From JAJEFO01 sp022819605 (GTDB lineage: Bacteria > Pseudomonadota > Alphaproteobacteria > Rhodobacterales > Rhodobacteraceae): a stretch of DNA of 64,000 nt. The position numbers were made by a program, and so were the translations under genes. The DNA is taken from positions 3,038,001-3,102,000 of the forward strand of contig OZ244901.1 of NCBI GenBank assembly GCA_965221545.1. The letters run 5' to 3'. The notes beneath the pieces were generated by a model. That model had not been told where the DNA came from and searched no databases. It saw only the letters and a program-made list of their open reading frames with translations. Of this stretch, positions 53,328 to 61,855 are shown in pieces (the first letter of the stretch is position 1; each line of letters opens with the position of its first letter).

Positions 53328-53343
53328 GGGCCAAAGCTGGCCC
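53328..53343 (-). terminator. Intercistronic hairpin after the binding-protein gene
   Basis: GGGCCA-AAGC-TGGCCC forms a perfect 6-bp stem and tetraloop, 26 bases beyond the stop of the binding-protein gene and before the ATPase gene, without a T-tract. As after dctP, it probably stabilises the binding-protein mRNA or lowers downstream expression. Confidence 0.5.
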
Positions 53344-53368
53344 ACACTCCTATCTGCCGATACGTCGA

Positions 53369-54331
53369 CTACTCTAGGAACGAACCGTCGATGGTCTTCG
53401 CGATCTGCGAGCCGTCGGAATCGCCTTGGAACACCAGGCCAAGAGACGCTGCAGCAGCAGCAGCGTCGCCACCCTCGTTGAAGAAGTTGCTGACCTGATC
53501 CTCAACGCTAGGAATGACGAAGCCGGCAAGCGTCGTTTTCGTGGCTTCGACATCCATGCCGGACGCATCTGCGACGATTTGGATTTGCTCGTCAGATCCC
53601 GTCCACGCCTCGTTGGCTTCGGCTGTCGCATCCATGAACGCCTGGACAAGCTCGGGGTTTTCGGTTGCGAACTTCTCGGTCACCGTGACGACGTCGAAAG
53701 AACCAATACCGGCATCCTGCTTTTGCTCGGACGTCATGATAGCTGTGCCGACTTCGGCGGCCGAAGCGGTATCGACACCACCGAACACACACGCCATGTC
53801 AACAGCGCCATCGGCCAGCGACTTGGCGCCATCTGGCGGAGCCTGGTCCACAACGGTCATCGTCGAAATGTCGATATTGTAGTGGTCCATGTACTTGCGG
53901 AAGGCATAGTCGGCCATCGTGTTGAGCGGCACGGCAACGGTCTTGCCTTCAAGCTCGGACGCGTTGGAGCCGTCGATGCCCAATTCATTGCGCACGAAGC
54001 AATCGTTGGCTTCGTAGATGACGGCAATGCCAATCATCTTCAGCGGAGCGCCCTGCTGGATTGCGGTCACAAACGGGGCAAGGCCCTGACTGTAAGAAAT
54101 GTCGATGTCCCCGGCCAGCATAGCCTCGGTCATCGCCGTGCCAGTGGTGAAGTCCACCCAATTCACATCAACGCCCATGGCGTCTGCATAGGCACCGCTG
54201 GTCTTCCAAACAAGGTTCGGCGTAGGCCACTGCAAGAAGAATGCCACGTTTACGTCCTCCGCAAACGACGGCGCAGCGAACCCCATCGAGGCCACAGCAG
54301 CCAGCATGGCTGATTTGATCATGGATTTCAT
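53369..54331 (-). CDS. ABC transporter substrate-binding protein (taurine/nitrate type)
   Basis: A 320-residue periplasmic receptor of the NMT1/TauA family. The signal peptide (MKSMIKSAMLAAVASMGFAA, cleavage after SFA near residue 24) is followed by VAFFLQWPTPN, ISYSQGLAPFVTAIQQGAPL, GKTVAVPLNTMADYAFRKYM and DMACVFGGVDTA. GGGAG precedes the ATG at 54331, which is preferred over longer readings. First gene of the three-gene importer operon. The ligand could be taurine, another sulfonate or a quaternary amine; the family does not settle it. Confidence 0.9.
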   Translation of the reverse strand: MKSMIKSAMLAAVASMGFAAPSFAEDVNVAFFLQWPTPNLVWKTSGAYADAMGVDVNWVDFTTGTAMTEAMLAGDIDISYSQGLAPFVTAIQQGAPLKMIGIAVIYEANDCFVRNELGIDGSNASELEGKTVAVPLNTMADYAFRKYMDHYNIDISTMTVVDQAPPDGAKSLADGAVDMACVFGGVDTASAAEVGTAIMTSEQKQDAGIGSFDVVTVTEKFATENPELVQAFMDATAEANEAWTGSDEQIQIVADASGMDVEATKTTLAGFVIPSVEDQVSNFFNEGGDAAAAAASLGLVFQGDSDGSQIAKTIDGSFLE

Positions 54332-55074
54332 TGAGTTTCTCCCATTGAAATTTACTCGGCGCTCTTCCGTAGCGGAGGCGGTTTCAATGCCTTTATTACC
54401 GAGTCTCAAGCAAGCAGACCCATACAACCAATCGCCTTTGTTGCAAAGGGTTCTTCACGTCGTAGACTTCGGCTCATTATCCAAATCGTATGCATGCCCC
54501 GTCGATTGAGTTGGCGAGGAATGTGCGAGGCGTTGTCCAGCTCGACCTGCCGGAACCATCGCAGGCAGTTGTCGAGATGCTTGGCCGCTACCCTGCGGCA
54601 GCGCCTCAGGAAGCCCGTTAGCTGGCCATGTCGGCTGATGGCTGCCTGGACGTGAAAGGCGTTCCGAACCCGGTCGCCTCCGGAGAGCAATTCCTCGGTT
54701 TCCCTGCGTGGCGCCGCGCTGAGTTGGCCAACCTGGGAGAGCCGGGCCGGAAACTGCTTGTGATCCATCATCTCTCGTCCCCTGTTTCGCGGAAGGAACA
54801 GATCATGAACGCGTGCGAGTTGCATACTGAGCCAAAGTCGAGCTCAATTCGGTGAGGAGCGCATTTCTGCAGCTGACGGCGATCATGGACAGAGACACGC
54901 GCAATATCCTGAACAGGAACCTCAGCGCTAGCACGGCAATGATCAGAACTTGGTGCACGAATCCAAACCGGCCAATCCTTTAGACGCTGCCCAGCTGTCA
55001 AATACGGTGGGATAACTTGATTGATTGAGTTGGTTGACCGGGCGTCGCTTGACGAATAATTCGCAACGGGAAAA
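54332..55074. other. Divergent intergenic region with transposase debris
   Basis: These 743 bp between the importer operon and the rightward FAD oxidoreductase hold both promoters and the transposase remnant listed separately. CCTTTG-TTG-CAAAGG at 54435-54449 is a perfect inverted repeat about 100 bp upstream of the binding-protein gene, either an operator or the end of the old insertion sequence. Confidence 0.45.
54480..54771 (-). pseudogene. Internally deleted IS1595-like transposase remnant
   Basis: A minus-strand frame from 54771 begins MMDHKQFPARLSQVGQLSAA, like the short N-terminal leader of some IS1595-family transposases. It then jumps directly to FHVQAAISRHGQLTGFLRRC and RRVAAKHLDNCLRWFR, which resembles that family's C-terminal end (HxQ-(V/I)-N-x2-HSRLKxW then GVATKYLxNYLxW). 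The catalytic DDE region in between is absent and several conserved residues are changed. This is judged by eye from motif resemblance. Confidence 0.45.
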
Positions 55075-56415
55075 ATGGAAGCTCTATACTTCAAATCCGA
55101 TAGTGGGGCTATGGGAGGAAGAGACACCAAAGAGGAAATTCACTGGGTATTCACTGCTAGCACCGCACCCGAATGCGCGAAGTTGGAAGGCACCGTCGAT
55201 GTCGACGTGCTGGTCATCGGCGCCGGTCTAACCGGGGGTCGAACTGCATTGGGCCTAGCCGACGCGGGCGTATCGGTCGCTATGGTCGACAGCAAGGGAA
55301 TCGGTTGGGGCGCCTCCGGGCGCAGCGGCGGCCAGTGCAATCCCATCTGGCGTCAGACACCGCAGGAGCTGGTTGAGCGGTTGGGTGCAAGGCACGGCGA
55401 GACGCTGATCAAGACCACTCTGACAGCCGCCGATGACCTGTTCTCGGACATCAGAAAATACGACGTCGACTGTGACGCCGTTCAGGCAGGATGGGTCCAA
55501 GCGGCGCATACTCGCCGGGCTGCCCGGAACATGAGTGCGCTCGGCAAGGCCTGGGCGGCGGCCGGAGCGGATATCATGGAACTGGAAGGCGACGCGGTGC
55601 GTGAAGCCAGCGGATCCCCTGCCTATTCCTTCGCCTTGCGCCATGCTGCCGGGGGGCATGTGCAGCCGCTGTCGCTGACCCGCGGGTATGCTCGCACCGC
55701 AGCCGCTAAGGGCGCACAGCTCTTCAACGACACCCGGATTACCTCGCTTGAACGGGTGAGCGGCAAATGGCGGGCGCGGTCCGACAAGGGTGAAATCTCC
55801 GCCGAGAATGTCGTTCTGACAACGAATGCCTATACCAACGACGTGTGGCCTGGGCTGCGCAAGACGTTCCTTCCGCTTGTCAGCAACATCATGGCGACCG
55901 TCCCGCTGAGCGAAACGCAGCAACAGGAGATCCTGCCCGGCAAGGTCACGATCTCAGATTCTCGCCTGGCAATCTATTATTCGCGCTACGACCGTGATGG
56001 GCGGCTGATCTTTGGTTGCGTCGGCAGCAGCGACACGGTCGGCAGCCTTGGCGACTTTGCCCGGCTGCGTCGTGGACTGAAGACCGTGTTCCCTCAGCTC
56101 GCCGACATCCCGATCTTTCGCACGTGGGCGGGTCGCATCGCCGTAACGCCAGAGATGATGCCCCATCTTCACGAACCCGCGCCCGGCGTCCTGGCCGGGA
56201 TCGGCTTCAGTGGCCGTGGCATCGCGATGACGTCGGTGATGGGCCGCGCTTTGTCGGCCAAACTTCTCGGAACTTCCGCAGACGACCTTCCTTTTCCGAT
56301 TGTTCCGATCACCCCGCTTCCGTTTCATGGGCTGACCAGCCGGCTCATCCCGCTCGTGGCCCCGGCGATGACGATAAAGGACCAGTTTGACACGTTGATA
56401 GACGGCGCCTCTTGA
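55075..56415 (+). CDS. FAD-dependent oxidoreductase (DAO family)
   Basis: A 446-residue DAO-fold flavoprotein: VLVIGAGLTGGRTALGLADAG near residues 45-65, GWGASGRSGGQCNPIW, LTTNAYTNDVWPGL, and the C-terminal GIGFSGRGIAMTSVMGRALS. It resembles PuuB/OrdL-type amine oxidoreductases. About 35 residues precede the FAD domain. Divergent from the taurine-type importer, so the importer may deliver an amine or amino-sulfonate that it oxidises; this is inference from position. The ATG at 55075 has only a weak upstream purine run (CGGGAAAA). Confidence 0.86.
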   Translation: MEALYFKSDSGAMGGRDTKEEIHWVFTASTAPECAKLEGTVDVDVLVIGAGLTGGRTALGLADAGVSVAMVDSKGIGWGASGRSGGQCNPIWRQTPQELVERLGARHGETLIKTTLTAADDLFSDIRKYDVDCDAVQAGWVQAAHTRRAARNMSALGKAWAAAGADIMELEGDAVREASGSPAYSFALRHAAGGHVQPLSLTRGYARTAAAKGAQLFNDTRITSLERVSGKWRARSDKGEISAENVVLTTNAYTNDVWPGLRKTFLPLVSNIMATVPLSETQQQEILPGKVTISDSRLAIYYSRYDRDGRLIFGCVGSSDTVGSLGDFARLRRGLKTVFPQLADIPIFRTWAGRIAVTPEMMPHLHEPAPGVLAGIGFSGRGIAMTSVMGRALSAKLLGTSADDLPFPIVPITPLPFHGLTSRLIPLVAPAMTIKDQFDTLIDGAS

Positions 56416-56780
56416 GCAAAAGCGTCCCTACGCCATTGACACCGCGCCATTTTCCGGATCCGGGTCGTCGACCGTCCCTGAGTGCACTTGCTCGACGCAG
56501 CGGCGGCAAGCGTCCATTTTGCTTTCGTGACAGGATCGGCGCTGCGCAGCGGCGGGTGCTCATGAGAATGTGCCAGATTGTCGACCAGATGCGCCAGATT
56601 TTGCGAGTGCCAGCCGCGAAGGATTGGGGCGACTATTTCTTCTTTCAAGTTCTCCCCTGGTTCGTGCGGACAGTTTCCATGAGTTCGCGTGGCTCCGGCA
56701 ACCCACGCCGAGTTGAGTCCGTCAGCGCGGGACACCCATTCACATCAGATGGCAAACCCATCATTTGGGCGTTATATACA
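56416..56780. other. Intergenic gap before the orphan tnpB
   Basis: About 365 bp between convergent genes with no supportable gene. The part next to 56781 should contain the right end of the TnpB-encoding element. Confidence 0.45.
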
Positions 56781-56797
56781 TGACTAACCATCAGTCA
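56781..56797 (-). repeat. Candidate right-end hairpin of the orphan TnpB element
   Basis: TGACT-aaccatc-AGTCA is a 5-bp stem with a 7-base loop overlapping the tnpB stop codon. IS200/IS605-type elements carry a subterminal hairpin here, and the guide RNA of TnpB ends in this region. Confidence 0.4.
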
Positions 56798-57948
56798 GCC
56801 GTATACCGTTCCGCGTCCTGCCCCGGCAACCCGGCGACATGTGGTTCAAGAACACTCTCGGACGCGCCGGGACGACCCAAGGGGCCGATGTCCCACCCGG
56901 CCAGCGCGATCCCGCGCTGGAGAATGTTCCGTGCCGCGTTGACATCGCGGTCCGTCACCAGACCGCAGCCGCCGCAGGCAAACTCGCGCACACCCAGCGG
57001 CATGGACTGCCTGTGCCCGCAGGCATGGCAATCCGTGCTCGTGTGCTTGGGGTCGACCCGCACCACTGACCCACCGGCGCTTTCAGCCTTGTAGACCAGT
57101 TGCTCAGCAAGTCTCCCCCATTGCTGTTCGGCGATCGACCGAGCCAGGTTCGGATTGCGCATCATGTTCGAGACCTGCAGGCCCTCGATGGCGATCCGGT
57201 TGCGGCTCTTCACGATCGACGCCGAAATCCTGTGGAGCGCGTTGCGCTCCCGCATCCTCGTCCGCTCCCACTCCCGGCGAGGGACATTCACCTTCTTGCG
57301 CCGCGAAGCGGACCCCTTCTTCGCCCGCGACACGGCGCGCTGCGCCCGCCTGAGCGGACGGCGGTCGATGCTGACGGCGGGCACGGTTTCGCCCGTCGAG
57401 AGAATGGCGCGATCCTTGACGCCCAGATCGATGCCCACGGGTTCGGACGGCCTGGCGTCAGGCACTTCCACCTCCACGGCGAACTGGACCACGACCCGGA
57501 GCGGCGTCTTGACCACCCGCGCCTGCATGATCCTTCCATCGGGCACGGACGGCAGGCGGAACCGCCCGATGCCCTTGAGGCAGAGCGAACCGTCGCGGAT
57601 CACGGGGTCGGGGATGTCGAAGGACCGGATGCCGCGACTGCGGCCCTTGAAGCGGGGGAAGCCAGGCGTCTCGCCTGCCTTTGCGCGGCGGAAGAAGCTC
57701 TTGAAGGACTTGTCGAGCCGTCTCAGGACGGAGCGTTGCGGTCCGACATTGAAATGCCGGAAGTCCACGTCCTCGCCGCGAATGACGGTGAGGGACTTCA
57801 TCTGGTCGAAGGCCGTGATGGAATTCCCGGTCTTCCTGTAGCAGTCGATGCGCTCTTCGAGGGCGGCATTCCACAGGACAGTCTGCTGCCGGAGGAATGC
57901 GTCGAGCCGGCAATGCGTGGCCGCGTTGACGGATGCCGTGCAGGTCAC
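56791..57948 (-). CDS. tnpB: IS200/IS605-type TnpB RNA-guided nuclease homologue
   Basis: A 385-residue TnpB with an apparently complete active site: Asp174 in VGIDLGVKDR, Glu255 in IAIEGLQVS and Asp333/Asp335 in TDRDVNAARN. Zinc-ribbon cysteines are at 307, 310, 325 and 328. The N-terminal AATHCRLDAFLRQQTVLWN resembles the usual start region. No ATG is available: the first possible start is the GTG at 57948, and further upstream the frame runs through the palindrome into a TAG in the RIT repeat. No Y1 transposase (tnpA) is present. The start region may have been altered when the RIT element inserted beside it. Confidence 0.88.
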   Translation of the reverse strand: MTCTASVNAATHCRLDAFLRQQTVLWNAALEERIDCYRKTGNSITAFDQMKSLTVIRGEDVDFRHFNVGPQRSVLRRLDKSFKSFFRRAKAGETPGFPRFKGRSRGIRSFDIPDPVIRDGSLCLKGIGRFRLPSVPDGRIMQARVVKTPLRVVVQFAVEVEVPDARPSEPVGIDLGVKDRAILSTGETVPAVSIDRRPLRRAQRAVSRAKKGSASRRKKVNVPRREWERTRMRERNALHRISASIVKSRNRIAIEGLQVSNMMRNPNLARSIAEQQWGRLAEQLVYKAESAGGSVVRVDPKHTSTDCHACGHRQSMPLGVREFACGGCGLVTDRDVNAARNILQRGIALAGWDIGPLGRPGASESVLEPHVAGLPGQDAERYTAD

Positions 57949-57966
57949 CGTCCTGATGCGTCTGGT

Positions 57967-58002
57967 GTCGGCCGTTATGCCGATATCGGCATAACGGCCG
58001 AC
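57967..58002. repeat. 36-bp perfect palindrome at the tnpB/RIT junction
   Basis: GTCGGCCGTTATGCCGAT is followed directly by its reverse complement, with no spacer. The right arm overlaps the first eight bases of the RIT left inverted repeat (from 57995). Each arm contains the motif TTATGCCG/CGGCATAA (57975-57982 and 57987-57994), which also occurs twice inside each RIT terminal repeat. It is absent from the right RIT boundary. It may be the target or a recombination product of the RIT recombinases, or the left-end structure of the TnpB element. Confidence 0.9.
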
Positions 58003-58086
58003 ATGCCGCTAACCGGATTATGCCGCGTTCGCGGCCCAAGGATTTGATTTTCCTTTCCTTTCTGCCGCCGTTTTCGGCATAATCAC
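57995..58086 (+). repeat. RIT left terminal inverted repeat (92 bp)
   Basis: This 92-bp sequence matches the reverse complement of 61451-61542 at 86 of 92 positions. It contains TTATGCCG at 58018-58025 and CGGCATAA at 58075-58082, inverted to each other, plus a conserved pyrimidine run TTTTCCTTTCCTTTC. Confidence 0.92.
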
Positions 58087-58243
58087 CTGCTCGCCGGATC
58101 TTCATTCCCTCTGCGCCCACGCCTGAGCGGGTCGGCGGCACGGTTTCGACGGGCCGCAGGATCGTTTCGGCGTCCGGCCCGCAGACATCCGCCCAAATCG
58201 TGCAATCCTGTCCGTTCCAGCTTTCAACAATGGAGGAACGACA

Positions 58244-59518
58244 ATGGTGCAATCAGACTCATCCGGAGTCCCGCTGCCGAGGGAGGAGATGCCGGACTGG
58301 CTGCTTCCCCTGCGCAATGCATTCCTGGCCTCGCTTCTGTCGCGCGGCCTGAAGACCGGCACCGTCAGGGACTACGCTCCTGCCGTCGATTGGCTTTGCG
58401 CCGAAGCGGGGCGCAGAGGGCTGACGACGCCGGACGGCGTTGACGGGTCGGTTCTTGCGCAGGTCCGGGAGCCGCTGCCGGCGCGGCTCTCGGTTCGCAG
58501 CGGACGCATATGGGCCTCGGTCCTGGGCCGGTTCATCGCCTGGCTCGTCAAGGAGAACGCCGTCGCGGTCGCGCCGCAACCGCCCGAACCGGCGCAGACA
58601 GTCCACGAGGCATTGATGACGGACTACAGGGCCTGGCTGCGCACCCGGTGCGGGTTGGCGCCCGGCACGATCAGGTCGCGTCAAGGCGTGGCCCGCCGCT
58701 TCCTGGCCTTCCGGTTCGGCGATTCGGCGCCCGGCGACCTGAACGCCATCACCCGTGCCGACATCGTCGCGCATTTCGGAACAGTCGGCGAAACGGGTCC
58801 TGCCGGCGCAAGAATCACGGCCACAGCCCTGCGATCGCTGTTCCGGTTCCTGTTCGCGACAGGCCGGATCGAGCGGAACCTGGTTCCCTGCGTCCCAAGC
58901 GTTCCCGCTCCCCGGTCGCCCGCACCGACCCGGCACCTTTCGCGTGAAGAGGTCGAGCGTGTCCTGACGGCCGCCAAGGGAGACAGCGCCGTCGCCCGCC
59001 GCGACCATGCGATGCTTCTGGCGATGGCCCGGCTCGGCCTGCGCGGCCAGGAGGTCATCGCCATCCGGCTCGACGACATCGACTGGGATGCCGGCGAGAT
59101 CCTGGTCCGCGGCAAGCGCGGGCGGCAGGCGGCCATGCCGCTTCCCGTCGACGTGGGCGAGGCCATCGTGGACTGGATCCGCCACGGGCGAACGGGACGA
59201 TCGCGGCATCTCTTCGTCGGTGTCCGGCCGCCCTTCCCGGGATTCACGTCCGCCGCGCCGGTCAGGAAGGCGCTGCGCAAGGCCCATGCGGCATCCGGCG
59301 TCGCGCCGCCCGGAGGCAAGGTTCGCTGCCATGTCTTCCGGCATTCCCTGGGCATGGCCCTGCTTCAGGACGGAATGCCACTGGCCGACATCGGCAACAT
59401 GCTGCGCCACGACTCGGCGAGGACGACGACGGTCTACGCCCGGCACGACATCGAGGCCCTGCGCCCGCTTGCGCGTCCCTGGCCCGTGCCGCAGCCCGCC
59501 GCGGAGGCCGGATCATGA
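58244..59518 (+). CDS. RIT tyrosine recombinase A
   Basis: A 424-residue phage-integrase-type site-specific recombinase. An N-terminal SAM-like core-binding domain (about 100-220) precedes the catalytic domain, with Arg in LGLRGQEVIAIRLDD near 267, H-x-x-R in HVFRHSLG near 363-366 and the nucleophile Tyr in TTTVYARHD near 398. GGAGG precedes the ATG at 58244. It is the longest of the trio, as is usual for the first RIT gene, and its stop overlaps the next start (ATGA). The three proteins are thought to act together in moving the element. Confidence 0.92.
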   Translation: MVQSDSSGVPLPREEMPDWLLPLRNAFLASLLSRGLKTGTVRDYAPAVDWLCAEAGRRGLTTPDGVDGSVLAQVREPLPARLSVRSGRIWASVLGRFIAWLVKENAVAVAPQPPEPAQTVHEALMTDYRAWLRTRCGLAPGTIRSRQGVARRFLAFRFGDSAPGDLNAITRADIVAHFGTVGETGPAGARITATALRSLFRFLFATGRIERNLVPCVPSVPAPRSPAPTRHLSREEVERVLTAAKGDSAVARRDHAMLLAMARLGLRGQEVIAIRLDDIDWDAGEILVRGKRGRQAAMPLPVDVGEAIVDWIRHGRTGRSRHLFVGVRPPFPGFTSAAPVRKALRKAHAASGVAPPGGKVRCHVFRHSLGMALLQDGMPLADIGNMLRHDSARTTTVYARHDIEALRPLARPWPVPQPAAEAGS

Positions 59519-60453
59519 CGTCGCTCTCCACCCTGCTCTCCGAGTATCTCGACCATCGCCGCCGCTTCGGCGCCGACATGGCGTCGGTCGGCAAGGTCCT
59601 CAAGCCGTTCGTCGCCTTTGCCGACGCCGAGGGCGTCGAACGGGTCACGACGGACCTGTTCCTGCGCTGGAGGGCCGCGTTCGGATCGGCCGGCCCGAAC
59701 ACGTGGGCCATCCGGCTCGGCGCCGTGCGCAGCTTTGCAACCTGGCTGCAAGGCATTGACGGCCGGCACGAAATTCCGCCCAAGCGGCTGGTTCGGAAGC
59801 GCTGCACACGTCCGCGACCATGGATCTACAGCGAGGCGGAGATCAGGCAGATCGTGGCCGCGGCATCGGCTCTGCCGTCACCGTCGGGGCTGCGCGGCGC
59901 GACCTGCTCGACCCTGTTCGGCCTGATCGCGGTCACCGGCCTGCGGATCGGCGAGGCGATCGGTCTCGATGACCGGGACCTCAATGCCGGGGACGCCACC
60001 CTTGCCGTCAGGTGCGGCAAGAACGGGAGAAGCCGGGTCATTCCGGTCACCCGGTGCGTGGTCGACAAGCTGCAGGAATACCAGGGGTTCCGTGACCGGG
60101 CCGTCGCCCATGCCGGAAGCGGCGCGCTCTTTCGGGTCGACAGCGGCAGGCGTGCAGGCATCAGGGCAGCTCAAGGGAACTTCCTCGAGGTCACTCAGGC
60201 GATCGGCCTGCGCCCGCTCCCGCCGGGCCGCGGGCCACGCATCCACGATCTGCGCCACGCGATGGCCTCCAGAACGATCCTCGACTGGTTCCGGCAGGGG
60301 CGTGACGTGGACGCGGAGATGTACAAGCTCAGCGCATACCTGGGGCACGCGAGACCGTCCGGCACCTACTACTACATCGAGGCCGTGCCGGAACTGCTGG
60401 CCTTGGCCAGCGAACGCGGGCTGCGGACCCTCGGGGACGGAGGCGCGTCATGA
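59515..60453 (+). CDS. RIT tyrosine recombinase B
   Basis: A 312-residue tyrosine recombinase. Catalytic Arg lies in VTGLRIGEAIGLDD near residue 142, the box II motif in IHDLRHAMASRT near 243-246, and HARPSGTYYYIE near residue 285 provides the nucleophile region. That last region is slightly atypical: the usual TxxY reads TYYY. ATGA overlaps join it to the genes on both sides. Its middle position and length fit the second gene of the trio. Confidence 0.92.
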   Translation: MTSLSTLLSEYLDHRRRFGADMASVGKVLKPFVAFADAEGVERVTTDLFLRWRAAFGSAGPNTWAIRLGAVRSFATWLQGIDGRHEIPPKRLVRKRCTRPRPWIYSEAEIRQIVAAASALPSPSGLRGATCSTLFGLIAVTGLRIGEAIGLDDRDLNAGDATLAVRCGKNGRSRVIPVTRCVVDKLQEYQGFRDRAVAHAGSGALFRVDSGRRAGIRAAQGNFLEVTQAIGLRPLPPGRGPRIHDLRHAMASRTILDWFRQGRDVDAEMYKLSAYLGHARPSGTYYYIEAVPELLALASERGLRTLGDGGAS

Positions 60454-61454
60454 CCGGAACCTTGCCGACGCCGCTGGCGCCGCTCGTGCAGCGGTTCTTC
60501 ACCAAACGGCTCGCCGGCCAGCTCGGAGCCAGCGCCAACACGATCGCAAGCTACCGGGACAGCTTCCGGCTGCTCGTCAACTTCGCCGAGGCGCGGTGCG
60601 GAAAGGCGCCGGAGGACATGGACGTGGCGGACATCGACATCGACCTGGTCGCGGACTTTCTCGAACACCTCGAGACCGAACGCGGCAACAGTGTCCAGAG
60701 CCGCAACCTGCGCCTTGCCGCCATCCGTTCCTTCTTCGGCCATGTCGCCGCCAGCGAGCCCCAGGTCCTGCACCATTGCCAGAAGATCCTGCAGCTGCCC
60801 GGAAAGCGTCACGACAAGGCCACCGTGACCTGGCTCACGGAGGACGAGATCAAGGCGCTCGTTGCCGCGCCCGACCTCGCCACCTGGTACGGACGGCGCG
60901 ACCGGGCGCTGCTGGCGCTTGCCGCCCAGACCGGCCTTCGCGTGTCGGAACTGACCGACCTCAGGATCCGGGACGTCGAGCTCGGGACCGGTGCCCACGT
61001 GCGTTGCCACGGCAAGGGACGCAAGGACCGCGCGACGCCTCTGCGCAGCGACACAGTGAAGATCCTCGAAGCCTGGATCGACGAACGGGGCGGTCCGGAA
61101 AACGCTCCGCTGTTCCCCAGCAACCGCGGCGGGCCGCTCAGCCGCGACGCGGTCGAGCGCCTGGTCGCCCGGCATTGCCGCACAGCTTCGAAGACCTGCC
61201 CGTCGCTCGGGGAGAAGAAGGTCACCCCGCACAGCCTTCGGCACGGTGCGGCCATGGCGCTGCTGCACGAAGGTGTCGGCTGCACGGTGATCGCCCTCTG
61301 GCTCGGCCATGAATCGGTCGAGACGACGCAGATCTACCTGCATGAGGATCTCCGCCTCAAGGAAAAGGCCATGGAGAGGACCCGTCCGGTCGACGTCAAG
61401 TCCGGCCGGTTCAAGCCCGACGACACCCTGCTGGCCTTCCTGAAGTCGCTGTGA
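60450..61454 (+). CDS. RIT tyrosine recombinase C
   Basis: A 334-residue tyrosine recombinase, the most XerD-like of the trio. Arg is in QTGLRVSELTDLRI near residue 161, HSLRHGAAMALL near 261 holds H-x-x-R, and LGHESVETTQIYLHED near 290-300 holds the box II His and the nucleophile Tyr. The stop at 61452-61454 lies inside the first bases of the right terminal repeat (61451-61542), so the coding region runs right up to the element's end. Confidence 0.93.
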   Translation: MTGTLPTPLAPLVQRFFTKRLAGQLGASANTIASYRDSFRLLVNFAEARCGKAPEDMDVADIDIDLVADFLEHLETERGNSVQSRNLRLAAIRSFFGHVAASEPQVLHHCQKILQLPGKRHDKATVTWLTEDEIKALVAAPDLATWYGRRDRALLALAAQTGLRVSELTDLRIRDVELGTGAHVRCHGKGRKDRATPLRSDTVKILEAWIDERGGPENAPLFPSNRGGPLSRDAVERLVARHCRTASKTCPSLGEKKVTPHSLRHGAAMALLHEGVGCTVIALWLGHESVETTQIYLHEDLRLKEKAMERTRPVDVKSGRFKPDDTLLAFLKSL

Positions 61455-61542
61455 TTATGCCGAAAACGACGGTGGAAAGGAAAGGAAAATCAGTTCCTTG
61501 GGACGCGAACGCGGCATAATCCGGTTAGCGGCATGTCGGCCG
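61451..61542 (-). repeat. RIT right terminal inverted repeat (92 bp)
   Basis: Inverted copy of 57995-58086 with six mismatches. It contains TTATGCCG at 61455-61462 and CGGCATAA at 61512-61519. It overlaps the stop codon of recombinase C by four bases. Confidence 0.92.
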
Positions 61543-61855
61543 AAGCCCGGGCCTCGCGTGTCATGCGGTCGCTCCCGTGAATGGCGTCTGGGGACAAGGC
61601 GTTGTCCGCGTTCGCCCACACAATGCACATATGGAACAAAATAGCAACATCTTTCTGGCCGATGGTTAGGCAAGTATGTAATCCCCCATCATTTCTTGTC
61701 CCAAATGGCGACGAATTTGTTTTCGCGCCGTTCGTCAGCCCGTTGCAAAATCGTCCGCTGCATTCGAATGATGGCACATGCCAAAAAGTGGCCTGAGACA
61801 CGGTTCCGCGAACCGCCGCCGCGAGATCGACGGCTGAGGCCGCAACGCGATGTGC
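61543..61855. other. Intergenic gap between the RIT element and rmuC
   Basis: These 313 bp show no supportable gene. Base composition is noticeably more AT-rich around 61620-61770 than in the neighbouring genes, but no repeat or hairpin was recognised. Confidence 0.45.

Larger units (their letters stand above)
57995..61542 (+). mobile_element. RIT element (recombinase-in-trio)
   Basis: Three tyrosine recombinase genes that overlap by ATGA junctions are flanked by 92-bp terminal inverted repeats with six mismatches. This is the defining layout of RIT elements, total length 3548 bp. No cargo gene is present. Direct target repeats are not obvious: sequence outside the left end is the palindrome and outside the right end is AAGCCCGGGCC. 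Confidence 0.9.

Noticed and set aside
57100..58047. 315-codon plus-strand frame antisense to the orphan tnpB
   Set aside because: It is antisense to the TnpB gene with all catalytic and zinc residues, and crosses the palindrome without any domain.
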